Shown here: positions 8,217 to 17,031 of the stretch, piece by piece
How the letters are laid out: every line of letters starts with the position of its first letter
How positions within the stretch are numbered: the first letter of the stretch is position 1
DNA from: Geodermatophilus arenarius
Lineage (GTDB): Bacteria > Actinomycetota > Actinomycetes > Mycobacteriales > Geodermatophilaceae
DNA length: 64,000 nt
Reading direction: 5' to 3'
NCBI RefSeq assembly: GCF_042654585.1
Contig: NZ_JBHSGR010000003.1
Coordinates: 160,793-224,792 of the forward strand
Translations under genes and position numbers: made by a program
The notes under the pieces: model-generated
What the model saw: only the letters and a program-made list of their open reading frames with translations
What the model was told of the DNA's origin: nothing
Databases searched by the model: none

Positions 8217-8417
8217 TCAGTCGGTGGCGGAGTGGAACTCCGCGCCGGCCGGGTCGGCGTCGTCGGAGCCGACGGCCTGCCGCTCCTGCTCGGTGCGGTG
8301 CTGCAGCCAGTCGTCGTCGGGCCGCGGGTCGGTCTTGCCGTGCTGCTGACGGTCGCGCGGCGCCGACTCCTCGGTGTCCATGACGTCGTCGAGGGTCGGG
8401 CGGTCGGGTTCGGTCAT
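8217..8417 (-). CDS. Small acidic hypothetical protein
   Basis: 66 residues, very acidic and hydrophilic: MTEPDRPTLDDVMDTEESAP, then a charged centre (DPRPDDDWLQHRTEQERQ), ending EFHSATD. No membrane segment or known motif. The ATG at 8417 has a good GGAGG about 9 bases upstream, which supports it as a real gene. It resembles the small, probably disordered proteins of actinobacteria. Function unknown. Confidence 0.65.
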   Translation of the reverse strand: MTEPDRPTLDDVMDTEESAPRDRQQHGKTDPRPDDDWLQHRTEQERQAVGSDDADPAGAEFHSATD

Positions 8418-8487
8418 CGCAGTGCCTCCGCTGCGTCGTCGTCGATCGGTCCCGGAGGCCATAGCCGTCGAAGGGGGCGGGAAACCC

Positions 8488-8784
8488 CTAGCGCTGCTCG
8501 AGCGACCCGGCCGGCAACCAGGCCTCGACGAGCACCGGGCCGTGCGGCCCGGGGACGGCGTAGGCGACCCGGCCCTGCCAGCCGCTGGCGGACTGGCGCC
8601 ACTCCACCAGCAGGCCGGGGACGGTCCCGTCCGCACCGGGCGGGGTCAGCACCCAGCAGTGCCGGCCCGCCGCCGGCTCCCTCGCAGGCGGCCGGGGCGG
8701 CGGTGCCCCCGGGGGCGGGGCCGGCGCGACGCCGGAGTCCGCGGCGCGCTCGCCGAGCGACGGCCGCGACCTGCCCCGCTGCAT
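8488..8784 (-). CDS. Hypothetical protein, Pro-rich N-terminus
   Basis: 98 residues from ATG at 8784. The first half is Pro/Ala/Arg-rich and probably disordered (PPPGAPPPRPPAREP). The second half, CWVLTPPGADGTVPGLLVEW, then GWQGRVAYAVPGPHGPVLVEAWLPAG, looks like a small beta-rich fold and is the likely conserved part. No catalytic motif is recognised and no signal peptide is seen. It precedes the acidic small gene on the same strand with a gap of 70 bases. Confidence 0.55.
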   Translation of the reverse strand: MQRGRSRPSLGERAADSGVAPAPPPGAPPPRPPAREPAAGRHCWVLTPPGADGTVPGLLVEWRQSASGWQGRVAYAVPGPHGPVLVEAWLPAGSLEQR

Positions 8785-8859
8785 CCCGCCTGCCACCCGG
8801 GCAGTCTGACACGGTGGTCGAACACGCGTTCGGACGGCGAGCTGCGGGCGCCGTGTCGC

Positions 8860-8895
8860 CGTGTCGGCGTGTCGACTCGGCGACACGCCGACACG
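8860..8895. repeat. GTGTCG-rich perfect hairpin upstream of the nuclease gene
   Basis: Perfect 15-base stem (8860-8874 with 8881-8895; arm CGTGTCGGCGTGTCG) and a 6-base loop. The left side also holds direct repeats of GTGTCG. A related shorter hairpin lies at 15122-15138; both are followed within about ten bases by CGGTGATC. It lies about 120 bases before the start of the nuclease gene, in a 231-base gap that otherwise holds only promoter-like sequence. Confidence 0.6.
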
Positions 8896-9015
8896 TCGGT
8901 GATCCCGGTCACAGTCCGTGCGGGGAGTCACCTACTCGTCACTGATCGTTGTTGGAGTGTGCACCGCGACTGCTTAGCGTCGCTCACGTCCTGGCACCTG
9001 CCCGAAGGGTCCTCC

Positions 9016-11646
9016 GTGCTCTCATCAACCGGCTCCCGGCGCCTGCTCGCGCGCCGGGCGGCACTCGGCGCCGCTGCCGTGGCCGTCGCCGTCGTGGGTC
9101 TCCCGGCCACCGCCTCCGCGGCCGCGCCGACCGCCCCGTTCATCTCCGAGATCCACTACGACAACGCCGGCGCTGACGCCGACGAGTTCGTCGAGATCCA
9201 CATCCCGGCCGGTATGAGTTCAGCGGGGCTCTCGGTCGTCCTCTACAACGGCAGTGGGGGAGCCTCGTACGCGACGCTGGACGTCCCGTCGGTCACCGCG
9301 CCTCCAGACGGGCCCGCGGTCGCGGTCGTCGCCGGGCCGACCAGCGGCATCCAGAACGGTTCCCCTGACGGTGTGGCACTCGTGCGCGGCACCGAGGTCC
9401 TCGAGTTCCTGTCCTACGAGGGCCAGTTCACGGCGACGGCCGGCCCGGCGAGCGGCATGCTCAGCACGGGGATCGGGGTGAGCGAGGCCGGTACCGAGCC
9501 CACAGGGCAGTCGCTCTCGCGGACCTACGACGCGGCCAGTGACGCGCTGGTGTGGGCGGGTCCCGCGACCACGTCGAAGGGCGCGGTCAACGCGGCCGCA
9601 CCCGCGACGCCGCCGCCCGTGACGACCGGCGTCTGCGACGCGACGCCCACGCACGAGATCGGCGCTGTCCAGGGCGACGGCGCCGCCAGCCCGATCACCG
9701 GGCAGACGGTCACCGTGCGTGGCGTGGTCGTTGGCGACGTCCCGGGTCTGTCCGGTTTCTATCTGCAGGACGCTGACGGCGACGGCAGCGCCGCCACCTC
9801 CGACGGCGTCTTCGTCTTCAGCCCCGTGGCGGTCGACCTCGGCGACACCATCGCCGTGACCGGCCAGGTGCAGGAGTACAGCGGCCAGACGCAGATCGCC
9901 GCGCGCACCGACGTCGCGGTCTGCGCCGACGGCACCGCGGCGAGCCTGCCGCCGGCCGCCCCGCTCGACCTGCCTGCCGACGCCGCTACCCGCGAGCGGC
10001 TCGAGGGCATGCGCGTCGCCCCGGCCGACCAGCTCACCGTCAGCGAGGTCTACGACCTCACCAGCTACGGCGAGCTGACCCTCTCCGCGGGTGGCGTGCT
10101 GGTGCAGCCCACGGAGATCGCCCGCCCGGGTTCCGACGCAGCCGAGGCCGTGGCGGCGGACAACGCCGCCCGCAAGATCACCCTCGACGACGGCGTCAGT
10201 GCTCGCGTCACGGTGACCACGCGGCCCCACCTGTCGCCCACCACCCCGGTGCGGGTCGGTGACCAGCTGCGTCTCCAGGAGTCGCTGGTCCTCGGCGAGG
10301 GCTTCGGCACCTACCGCCTGCAGCCGGCCGACGGCACCGCCGCCGACGTCTTCGCGCCGCAGAACACGCGCCCCGCCGCTCCGGCGCCGGTCGGCGGCGA
10401 CGTCCGGCTGGGCACGTTCAACGTGCTCAACTACTTCCTGACCTTCGGCGGGGAGGGCCGGGGTGCCGCCGACCAGACCGAGCTCGAGGAGCAGGCGGCC
10501 AAGGAGGTCGCGGCGATCCGTGGTCTCGGCGCCGACGTCGTCACCCTGCTCGAGATGGAGGACACCGACTCCACCGGGTTGACCCCCGGGAACGCGGACA
10601 CGGCACTGGCCGACCTGGTCCGTCGGCTCAACGCCGCGGAGGGCTCGCCGGTCTGGAGCCACGTGCCGATGCCGGATGAGCTCTACGCCGTCGACCGCGA
10701 CGTCATCCGCAACGCGGTCATCTACCGCAACGACGTCGTCCAGCCGGTGGGTGACCCGGTCGGCCTGGTCGACGAGGCGGTGTGGTCCAACGCACGCGAG
10801 CCGCAGGCCCAGACCTTCGTCAAGGACGGTGACGCGTTCACCGTGGTCGCCAACCACTTCAAGTCCAAGAGCCCCGGCGACCCGACCGGCGACAACGTCG
10901 ACACCGGTGACGGTCAGGGGGAGTGGAACGGCGACCGCGTCCGCCAGGCGCGGTCGGTGGCAGCCTTCGCCGCCCAGCTCGCCCGGAGCACCGGCGACCC
11001 GGATGTGATCCTGCAGGGCGACCTCAACGCCTACTCGCAGGAGGACCCGATCGAGGTCCTGCGCGAGGCCGGGTTCACCGACCTCGGCGAGGCGCTCGAC
11101 CCGGGCCGGTACAGCTACGTGTACGACGAGCTCTCCGGCTCGCTCGACCACGCGCTGGCCACGGCGTCGCTGGCGGACAAGGTCACCGACGCGGCCCACT
11201 GGAACATCAACTCGGTCGAGTCGTTCGCCTACCAGTACACCGGTGACCCGGCCCTGTACGCGCCGGACCCCTACCGCTCCAGCGACCACGACCCGCTGGT
11301 CGTCGGGATCGACCTGCAGGAGCGCTGCAACGGCCTGCGGCCCACCATCACCGGCACCCCCGGGGACGACGTCCTGCGCGGCACCAACGGCGTCGACGTG
11401 ATCATGGGTCTCGGCGGCGAGGACACCATCAGCGGCGGCAACGGCGACGACGTCGTCTGCGGCGGCGCCGGCGACGACACGCTCTCCGGGGAGAACGGTG
11501 CCGACGTGCTGCTCGGCGGGTTCGGCCTCGACACGCTCGCCGGCGGGAACGGCGACGACACGCTCGTCGGTGGTCCCGGCGGGGGCGACGTCCTGACCCA
11601 GGGCCGTGGCACCGGCAGCAGCGAGCAGGACGGCCGCGAGTCCTGA
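9016..11646 (+). CDS. Secreted ExeM/NucH-type endonuclease with lamin-tail and RTX domains
   Basis: 876-residue exported nuclease. A Sec signal (RRLLARRAALGAAAVAVAVVG, cleavage near ATASA-A) is followed by a lamin-tail domain at ~41-145 (FISEIHYDNAGADADEFVEI), an OB-fold nucleic-acid-binding region at ~215-300 (VRGVVVGD, GFYLQDADGDG), an endonuclease/exonuclease/phosphatase domain at ~460-760 (LGTFNVLNYF, LLEMED, LQGDLNAY, SSDHDPLVVGI, holding the metal and catalytic His/Asp residues), and RTX-like GGxGxD calcium repeats at ~778-865. The family degrades extracellular DNA; a role in nutrient scavenging or biofilm turnover is inference. GTG at 9016 has GAAGGG upstream. A strong hairpin terminates it. 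Confidence 0.92.
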   Translation: MLSSTGSRRLLARRAALGAAAVAVAVVGLPATASAAAPTAPFISEIHYDNAGADADEFVEIHIPAGMSSAGLSVVLYNGSGGASYATLDVPSVTAPPDGPAVAVVAGPTSGIQNGSPDGVALVRGTEVLEFLSYEGQFTATAGPASGMLSTGIGVSEAGTEPTGQSLSRTYDAASDALVWAGPATTSKGAVNAAAPATPPPVTTGVCDATPTHEIGAVQGDGAASPITGQTVTVRGVVVGDVPGLSGFYLQDADGDGSAATSDGVFVFSPVAVDLGDTIAVTGQVQEYSGQTQIAARTDVAVCADGTAASLPPAAPLDLPADAATRERLEGMRVAPADQLTVSEVYDLTSYGELTLSAGGVLVQPTEIARPGSDAAEAVAADNAARKITLDDGVSARVTVTTRPHLSPTTPVRVGDQLRLQESLVLGEGFGTYRLQPADGTAADVFAPQNTRPAAPAPVGGDVRLGTFNVLNYFLTFGGEGRGAADQTELEEQAAKEVAAIRGLGADVVTLLEMEDTDSTGLTPGNADTALADLVRRLNAAEGSPVWSHVPMPDELYAVDRDVIRNAVIYRNDVVQPVGDPVGLVDEAVWSNAREPQAQTFVKDGDAFTVVANHFKSKSPGDPTGDNVDTGDGQGEWNGDRVRQARSVAAFAAQLARSTGDPDVILQGDLNAYSQEDPIEVLREAGFTDLGEALDPGRYSYVYDELSGSLDHALATASLADKVTDAAHWNINSVESFAYQYTGDPALYAPDPYRSSDHDPLVVGIDLQERCNGLRPTITGTPGDDVLRGTNGVDVIMGLGGEDTISGGNGDDVVCGGAGDDTLSGENGADVLLGGFGLDTLAGGNGDDTLVGGPGGGDVLTQGRGTGSSEQDGRES

Positions 11647-11663
11647 TCCGCGGCTGAGAACGC

Positions 11664-11700
11664 GTCCGGCGCGGCACCCCGAGCGGGTGCCGCGCCGGAC
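11664..11700. terminator. Bidirectional hairpin terminator
   Basis: Perfect 16-base stem (11664-11679 with 11685-11700; arm GTCCGGCGCGGCACCC) and a 5-base loop, 17 bases after the nuclease stop and 16 bases before the convergent malQ stop. Confidence 0.88.
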
Positions 11701-11716
11701 TCGTCCCGCGGGCCGG

Positions 11717-13606
11717 TCAGTCCCGGCGGGCCTCCCCGCCGGCCTGCTCGCCGATCGCGTCCTCCTCGGGGTCGGTCGTCGCGAGCACGCCCGCGGCGAG
11801 GGTCTGCGCGACCTCCTGCAGCAGCGGGTGCCCCGCGAGCTCCTCGACGGGCACCGGCAGCGGCAGCGACCAGTTGGGCCGGTCGGTGGTGCCGGGCATG
11901 TTGGGCCGGCGGCGGACGGCGAGCGCGTCGTCGAGGGTGGCCGACAGCAGCAGCGACGGCGCCCGCCCGAGCAGCTCGTGCGCCCGCTTGACCGCCGTCT
12001 CCGGCTTCGCGTTCCTCCGCAGCCCCGGCAGCCGCTCCAGCAGCGACCGCCGGCCGCGCTCGAGCTCCTCGTCGCTGCCGGTGCCGTGCTCGCGCTGCTC
12101 CTCGACGTCGGCCCCGGTCCACAGTCCCGCCACGGTGGGGAGGTCGTGGGTGGTGATCGCGGCCATGGCCTCCTCGGGCCACTCGGCGGGGTCGTCGTCC
12201 TCGAACCACAGCAGCCGGTAGCTGAGGATGCCGTGCTCGGCCATGGCCTCCCGGACGCCGTCCTCGACCGTGCCGAGGTCCTCGCCGACGACGACGGCCC
12301 GCGCCCGGTGGCTCTCCAGCGCCACGATGTCCAGCAGGTCCTCGGCGGGGTAGCGCACGTAGGCGCCGTCGGCCGCGCTGCCGCCCGAGGGCACCCACCA
12401 CAGCCGGAACAGGCCCATCACGTGGTCGATGCGCAGGCCGCCGGCGCCGGCCATCGTCGCGCGGATGGACTCGACGAACGGCTCGTAGTCCCACTCCTGC
12501 AGCCGCCACGGCACCAGCGGCGGGGAGCCCCAGTCCTGGCCCTGCGCGTTGAACTCGTCCGGCGGCGCCCCGACGGTCGCGCCCTGCGCGAGCACCCCCT
12601 GCCAGGTCCAGGCGTCGGCGCCGCCGCCGGCCACGCCGATGGGCAGGTCCTGGATGACCGTCATGCCCTCCGTGGCGCGCTCGAGCTGCAGCGACAGGCA
12701 CCACTGCAGCCAGGCGTGGAAGGCGACGTCGCGCTCGTGCTCGGCCGCGAAGGAGCCGACGGCGCCGCTGCGCGGGTCGCGCAGCTCCTCGGGCCAGGTG
12801 TGCCAGTCGGGGCCGTGGACGTCGGCCAGGGCGCACCAGGTGGCCCAGTCCTGCAGCTTCTGCCCCTGGTGCCACCACCAGTCGGGGAAGGCGGGGTCGT
12901 CGCGGCCGGTGGCGTCGAACACCCGGCGCAGCGCCTCGCGCTTGCGGGCCCAGATCGCGTCGCGGTCGATCAGGTCGCCCTCGGACAGGGCGCGGCCGGC
13001 GTCGCCGTCGAGGTCGAGGCGGTCGGCGCCGGGCACCTCCTCGACGCGGAGGTACACGGGGTTGCGGAAGCGGCGGGTGGCCGGCAGGTAGGGGCTGGCC
13101 TCCTGCTGCGGCGTCGGCGCGACGGCGTGCAGCGGGTTGATCAGCACGAAGCCCGCGCCCTGGCCGGCGGCCATCTCGCGGACGGCGCGCAGGTCGGCGA
13201 GGTCGCCGATGCCCCAGCTGCCGCGGCTGCGGGTGGCGTAGAGCTGCACCGCCCAGCCCCACGCGCGGTCCTCGGGCAGCCAGCACCGGCCGGGGGACAC
13301 GATCAGCCGGCGCCGCGGGCCGCCGGGCGCCTGCAGCCAGTGGTAGCCGAGCGGGAAGTCGGCGGGCAGCTCGCCGTCGACGTGCCGGGTGGACCCGTCC
13401 TCGAGGGTCACCTCGGCCTCGTCGACCTCCAGGACGTCGCCGGGGCGGGCGACGATGGGCGCCCGGTGCTCGAGGTCCTCCGGCGGCTCGCCGATCACCT
13501 CCCGCAGGCGGTCGATGGTGGCCTGGGCGACCTCGTGTTCCTCGTCGAGGGCGTCGAGCCAGGTGGCGTCGATGCCCCACCGGTCGGTGTCGGGGGTGCG
13601 TGTCAC
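11717..13606 (-). CDS. malQ: 4-alpha-glucanotransferase (amylomaltase)
   Basis: 629-residue GH77 enzyme moving maltosyl and longer alpha-1,4-glucan units between acceptors in maltodextrin and glycogen metabolism. Family markers are clear: SRGSWGIGDLADLR, FVLINPLHA, SPYLPATRRFRNPVYL, the nucleophile region GGLRIDHVMGLFRLWWVP, the acid/base Glu in VVVGEDLGTV, and THDLPTVAGLWTG with the third carboxylate. The ~100-residue N-terminal region lacks the extended domain of some homologues, and the length is typical for actinobacteria. GTG at 13606 has GGAGG about 8 bases upstream. It is followed across a broken hydrolase by two genes of alpha-glucan context on the other strand, consistent with a storage-carbohydrate neighbourhood. 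Confidence 0.93.
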   Translation of the reverse strand: MTRTPDTDRWGIDATWLDALDEEHEVAQATIDRLREVIGEPPEDLEHRAPIVARPGDVLEVDEAEVTLEDGSTRHVDGELPADFPLGYHWLQAPGGPRRRLIVSPGRCWLPEDRAWGWAVQLYATRSRGSWGIGDLADLRAVREMAAGQGAGFVLINPLHAVAPTPQQEASPYLPATRRFRNPVYLRVEEVPGADRLDLDGDAGRALSEGDLIDRDAIWARKREALRRVFDATGRDDPAFPDWWWHQGQKLQDWATWCALADVHGPDWHTWPEELRDPRSGAVGSFAAEHERDVAFHAWLQWCLSLQLERATEGMTVIQDLPIGVAGGGADAWTWQGVLAQGATVGAPPDEFNAQGQDWGSPPLVPWRLQEWDYEPFVESIRATMAGAGGLRIDHVMGLFRLWWVPSGGSAADGAYVRYPAEDLLDIVALESHRARAVVVGEDLGTVEDGVREAMAEHGILSYRLLWFEDDDPAEWPEEAMAAITTHDLPTVAGLWTGADVEEQREHGTGSDEELERGRRSLLERLPGLRRNAKPETAVKRAHELLGRAPSLLLSATLDDALAVRRRPNMPGTTDRPNWSLPLPVPVEELAGHPLLQEVAQTLAAGVLATTDPEEDAIGEQAGGEARRD

Positions 13607-13707
13607 CCCCCGATCCTCCGGGCGCGCGGGGGTGATCGCAGCGCAGGGGACGCAGTGGTGCCGGTTACCCCGCTCACCGCTCCCGCCGCGTGCGGCAGGC
13701 CGGGCCC

Positions 13708-14002
13708 GTGGACTGGCTGCTCGTGCACCCACCACTGCCCGGCCCCGCGGTGCTCGGCCCGCTCGCCGCGGAGCTGCGCGCCCGCGGCGCCAGGGCCGCC
13801 GTCCCCGACCTCCGGGGGGCTGGTGCAGGACCCGGCGGCCGCCCGGGCCCGCGGCCGGCCGGTCGCCGGCGACGGCCGCGGCGCACACCTCGACGTCGCC
13901 ACGGACCCCGCGCGGGTGGCCGGGCTGCTGGGTTGGGCTGCTGGGCTGGGCTGCCGGGCTGAGCTGGGCCGTCGCCTGGCCGGGCGGCCCCGGCTGCGGT
14001 AG
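13708..14002 (+). pseudogene. Remnant of an alpha/beta hydrolase gene (internal deletion and frameshift)
   Basis: From GTG 13708 one frame encodes VDWLLVHPPLPGPAVLGPLAAELRARGA...VPDLRG, the first strand-loop-helix of an alpha/beta hydrolase. From about 13815 the coding character moves to another frame, which reads DPAAARARGRPVA, then GAHLDVATDPARVAGLLGWA, the usual C-terminal end of such hydrolases (His-containing GxHLD block). The middle, including the nucleophile elbow, is missing. This fits a large internal deletion plus frameshift. It fills the 405-base gap between malQ and the flavin oxidoreductase gene, which otherwise shows no intact gene. Confidence 0.6.
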
Positions 14003-14011
14003 GCACGACCG

Positions 14012-15085
14012 GTGACCGTGATCGGCTTCCACAACTCGCACGAGCAGGTGCACCCGGCCGATCTGCTGGCCGCCGTCCAGCACGCGGAGGAGGTGGGCTT
14101 CACCGCGGCGATGTGTTCGGACCACTTCGCGCCCTGGAACTCCAACCAGGGGCACTCCGGGTTCGCCTGGTCGTGGCTCGGCGCCGCGCTCGCCACCACC
14201 GGCCTGCCCTGCGGGGTGGTCAACGCCCCCGGGCAGCGGTACCACCCGGCGGTCATCGCGCAGGGTGCGGCGACGCTGGCGGCGATGTTCCCCGGCAGGT
14301 TCTGGATGGCGCTGGGCAGCGGGCAGGTGATGAACGAGCGCATCACCGGCACGCCGTGGCCGCCCAAGCGGGTGCGCGACGCGCGGCTGCGCGAGTGCGT
14401 CGACGTCATCCGGGCGCTGCTGGCCGGCGAGGAGGTCACCCACCGCGGCCTCGTGGCCGTCGAGCGGGCGCGCATCTGGTCGCTGCCCGAGCAGCAGCCG
14501 GCGCTGATCGGCCCGGTGATGAGCGTCCCGACGGCGCGGCGGCACGCCGACTGGGCCGACGGGTTCATCACCATCAACCAGCCGCACGAGACCCTGCGCG
14601 AGCTCGTCGGCGCCTACCGGGACGCCGGCGGCCAGGGCCGGCTGGTGCTGCAGGTCCACCTGTGCTGGGACCCCGACCCGGAGCGCGCGCGAGCCATCGC
14701 CCACGAGCAGTGGTTCACCAACACCTTCCCGCCGCCGCTGTGCTGGGACCTCGACGGGCCGGAGGCGTTCGAGCAGGCCAGCGCGTACACACCGCAGGAG
14801 GCGGTGGAGGGCGCGGTGCGGGTCAGCTCCGACCTCGGGCAGCACGCCGCCTGGCTGGCGGAGTACGTCGAGCTCGGTTTCGACGAGATCTACCTTCACC
14901 ACGTGGGCAAGGAGCAGCGGCCCTTCCTCGACGCGTTCGGCGAGCACGTGCTGCCGCAGCTCGGCGTCACCGAGCCCGAGCCGGCGGTGGCGCTCGACGG
15001 TCCCGGCGGGCCGCGCCGTCCGCGGCAGGAGCCCGAGCCCGGGGCGCCCACCGTGCTCCCCGAGGGCCGGCCCCCCGCGCGTTGA
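14012..15085 (+). CDS. LLM-class oxidoreductase, TIGR03885-type (non-F420 flavin enzyme)
   Basis: 357-residue TIM-barrel of the luciferase-like superfamily. It opens IGFHNSHEQVHPADLLAAVQHAEEVGF and contains CSDHFAPWN, MFPGRFWMALGSG and VDVIRALLAGEEVTH, the usual strand/helix signatures. The specific sequence pattern fits the TIGR03885 group, whose members are typically found beside alpha-amylase-family genes, as here. The last ~40 residues are a Pro/Gly-rich tail of no known role. GTG at 14012 has no clear ribosome site. The neighbouring GH13 gene 144 bases downstream is probably functionally linked, though the reaction is not known. Confidence 0.82.
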   Translation: MTVIGFHNSHEQVHPADLLAAVQHAEEVGFTAAMCSDHFAPWNSNQGHSGFAWSWLGAALATTGLPCGVVNAPGQRYHPAVIAQGAATLAAMFPGRFWMALGSGQVMNERITGTPWPPKRVRDARLRECVDVIRALLAGEEVTHRGLVAVERARIWSLPEQQPALIGPVMSVPTARRHADWADGFITINQPHETLRELVGAYRDAGGQGRLVLQVHLCWDPDPERARAIAHEQWFTNTFPPPLCWDLDGPEAFEQASAYTPQEAVEGAVRVSSDLGQHAAWLAEYVELGFDEIYLHHVGKEQRPFLDAFGEHVLPQLGVTEPEPAVALDGPGGPRRPRQEPEPGAPTVLPEGRPPAR

Positions 15086-15121
15086 CGATCGGGTCCGTGC
15101 CGCTCCCGACGGCGTGTCGGC

Positions 15122-15138
15122 GCGTGTCGCGGACACGC
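15122..15138. repeat. Short GCGTGTC hairpin related to the 8860 element
   Basis: Perfect 7-base stem GCGTGTC/GACACGC with a 3-base loop. Preceded by GGCGTGTCGG and followed by CCGGTGATC, as in the element at 8860-8895. It lies in the 144-base gap between the flavin oxidoreductase and GH13 genes. Confidence 0.45.
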
Positions 15139-15229
15139 AGCCGGTGATCGACTCCGGGAGGAGCGCGGGTCCAGCGAGACCCCACCGTCCTGTTGCCCGG
15201 GGCGCGCGGGGCCGACAGGGTCGCGGGGC

Positions 15230-16903
15230 ATGAAGATCACCGACACGGCCGACCTGTGGTGGAAGACGGCGGTCGTCTACTGCCTCGACGTCGAGACCTA
15301 CCTGGACTGGAACGACGACGGCACCGGTGACTTCGCGGGCCTGGCCCAGCGCATCGACCACCTCGCCGACCTCGGCGTCACCTGCCTGTGGCTGATGCCC
15401 TTCTATCCCACGGCCGAGCGGGACGACGGCTACGACATCACCGACTTCTACGGCGTCGACCCGCGGCTGGGCAGCCACGGCGACCTGGTCGAGGTCGTCC
15501 GCACCGCCAACGACCGCGGCATCCGGGTGATCGCCGACCTCGTCGTCAACCACACCTCCATCGAGCACCCGTGGTTCCGGCAGGGCCGGCGCAGCAAGGA
15601 CGACCCGTTCCACGACTTCTACGTCTGGCGCGACGACGAGCCGCCGGACACCTCCGACCAGGTCGTCTTCCCCGACCAGGAGGACTCGGTCTGGACGTTC
15701 AACGAGCCGACGGGGGAGTGGTACCTGCACCGCTTCTACAAGGAGCAGCCCGACCTCGACGTGACCAACCCGCGGGTCCGCGACGAGGTCGCCAAGATCA
15801 TGGGCTTCTGGCTGCAGCTGGGGCTGTCGGGCTTCCGCGTCGACGCCGTCCCCTTCTTCCTGGAGACCGAGGGCGGCGCCGACGCCGACCGCTTCCCCGA
15901 CCCGCACGAGTACCTGCGGGCGCTGCGCTCCTTCCTCAGCCGCCGCACCGGCAGCGGCGTGCTGCTGGGCGAGGTGAACCTGCCGCACGAGCAGCAGCGC
16001 GACTTCTTCGGCGGCGACGACGGCGACGAGCTGACCATGCTCTTCGACTTCGTCGGCATGCAGGCGATGTACCTGTCCCTGGCCCGCGCCGACGCCGGCC
16101 CGCTGACGAAGGCGCTGGTCGAGCGCCCGTTCGTCGACCCCGACAGCCAGTGGGCCACCTTCGTGCGCAACCACGACGAGCTCACCCTGGACAAGCTGTC
16201 CGAGGACGAGCGCAAGGAGGTCTTCGCCGCCTTCGGCCCCGAGGAGCGCATGCAGGTCTACGGCCGCGGCCTGCGCCGCCGGCTGCCGCCCATGCTCGAC
16301 GGCGACCCGCGGCGGGTGCGCATGGTCTACAGCCTGCTGTTCTCGCTGCCCGGCACGCCGGTGCTCTTCTACGGCGAGGAGATCGGCATGGGCGAGGACC
16401 TCGACGCCGAGGGCCGGCTCGCCGTCCGGACGCCGATGCAGTGGACCGCCGGGCGCAACGGCGGGTTCTCGACCGCCGACGCCGACCGGCTGCCCGGGCC
16501 CGTGGTCACCGGCGGCTTCGCCCCGGAGTTCGTCAACGTCGCCGACCAGCGCCGCGACCCGGACTCGCTGCTGTCGTTCGTGAAGCTGCTCATCCGCCGC
16601 TACCGCGAGTCGCCGGAGCTGGGCTGGGGCTCGTTCCGGGTGATCGAGCAGCCGCACCGCGAGGTGCTCGCGCACGTCTGCGAGTGGGACGACGGCACGC
16701 TGGTCGCCGTCCACAACCTCGGTCCCGAGCCGCGCGTGGTGCCGCTGGTGCTCGAGGGCTGCGACGCCTCGCACCGGCTGGAGGACCTGCTGGTCACCCA
16801 GACGACGCCCCTCGGCGACGACGGCGCGGCGGAGCTGGCGCTCGAGGGCTACGGGTACCGCTGGCTGCGCGTGGTCGCCGAGGACGGCCGCCGGCTGCTC
16901 TGA
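15230..16903 (+). CDS. GH13 alpha-amylase family enzyme (trehalose synthase/alpha-glucosidase-like)
   Basis: 557-residue cytoplasmic glycoside hydrolase family 13 protein. Conserved regions are in order: DLVVNHTSIEHPWF (region I), GFRVDAVPFF with the Asp nucleophile (region II), LLGEVNLPH with the Glu acid/base (region III) and FVRNHDEL with the third carboxylate (region IV). The opening WWKTAVVYCLDVETYLDWNDDG and the MPFYPTAERDDGYDITDFYGVDPRLG stretch resemble trehalose synthase and the GH13 subfamily that neighbours TIGR03885 proteins. It lacks the maltokinase extension found in some TreS proteins. It likely acts on maltose, trehalose or small alpha-glucans; the exact reaction is not settled. 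ATG at 15230. Confidence 0.85.
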   Translation: MKITDTADLWWKTAVVYCLDVETYLDWNDDGTGDFAGLAQRIDHLADLGVTCLWLMPFYPTAERDDGYDITDFYGVDPRLGSHGDLVEVVRTANDRGIRVIADLVVNHTSIEHPWFRQGRRSKDDPFHDFYVWRDDEPPDTSDQVVFPDQEDSVWTFNEPTGEWYLHRFYKEQPDLDVTNPRVRDEVAKIMGFWLQLGLSGFRVDAVPFFLETEGGADADRFPDPHEYLRALRSFLSRRTGSGVLLGEVNLPHEQQRDFFGGDDGDELTMLFDFVGMQAMYLSLARADAGPLTKALVERPFVDPDSQWATFVRNHDELTLDKLSEDERKEVFAAFGPEERMQVYGRGLRRRLPPMLDGDPRRVRMVYSLLFSLPGTPVLFYGEEIGMGEDLDAEGRLAVRTPMQWTAGRNGGFSTADADRLPGPVVTGGFAPEFVNVADQRRDPDSLLSFVKLLIRRYRESPELGWGSFRVIEQPHREVLAHVCEWDDGTLVAVHNLGPEPRVVPLVLEGCDASHRLEDLLVTQTTPLGDDGAAELALEGYGYRWLRVVAEDGRRLL

Positions 16904-16923
16904 CGCCCCGTCACTCCGGGGCG
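16904..16923 (+). terminator. Hairpin terminator after GH13 gene
   Basis: Perfect 7-base stem CGCCCCG/CGGGGCG with a 6-base loop starting immediately after the GH13 stop codon. Confidence 0.65.
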
Positions 16924-16952
16924 ACGCACCGTGGTCGCGCGCCGCGGCGCCC

Positions 16953-16980
16953 CGCGGCGGGACCGGCGGGTCCCGCCGCG
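16953..16980. terminator. Second GC hairpin between GH13 and membrane protein genes
   Basis: Perfect 12-base stem (16953-16964 with 16969-16980; arm CGCGGCGGGACC) and a GGCG loop, about 50 bases before the next start. It could be a back-up terminator or a structured leader element for the following gene. Confidence 0.6.
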
Positions 16981-17031
16981 CCCGGCCGACCTGCGCGGAC
17001 CTGTCGGAGGGGCGTCCTAGCGTCGCCGGCG

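Noticed and set aside
8374..9015. Upstream extension of the nuclease frame (1090 residues in total)
   Set aside because: The upstream codons cross the hairpin at 8860 and precede a proper signal peptide that begins right after GTG 9016.
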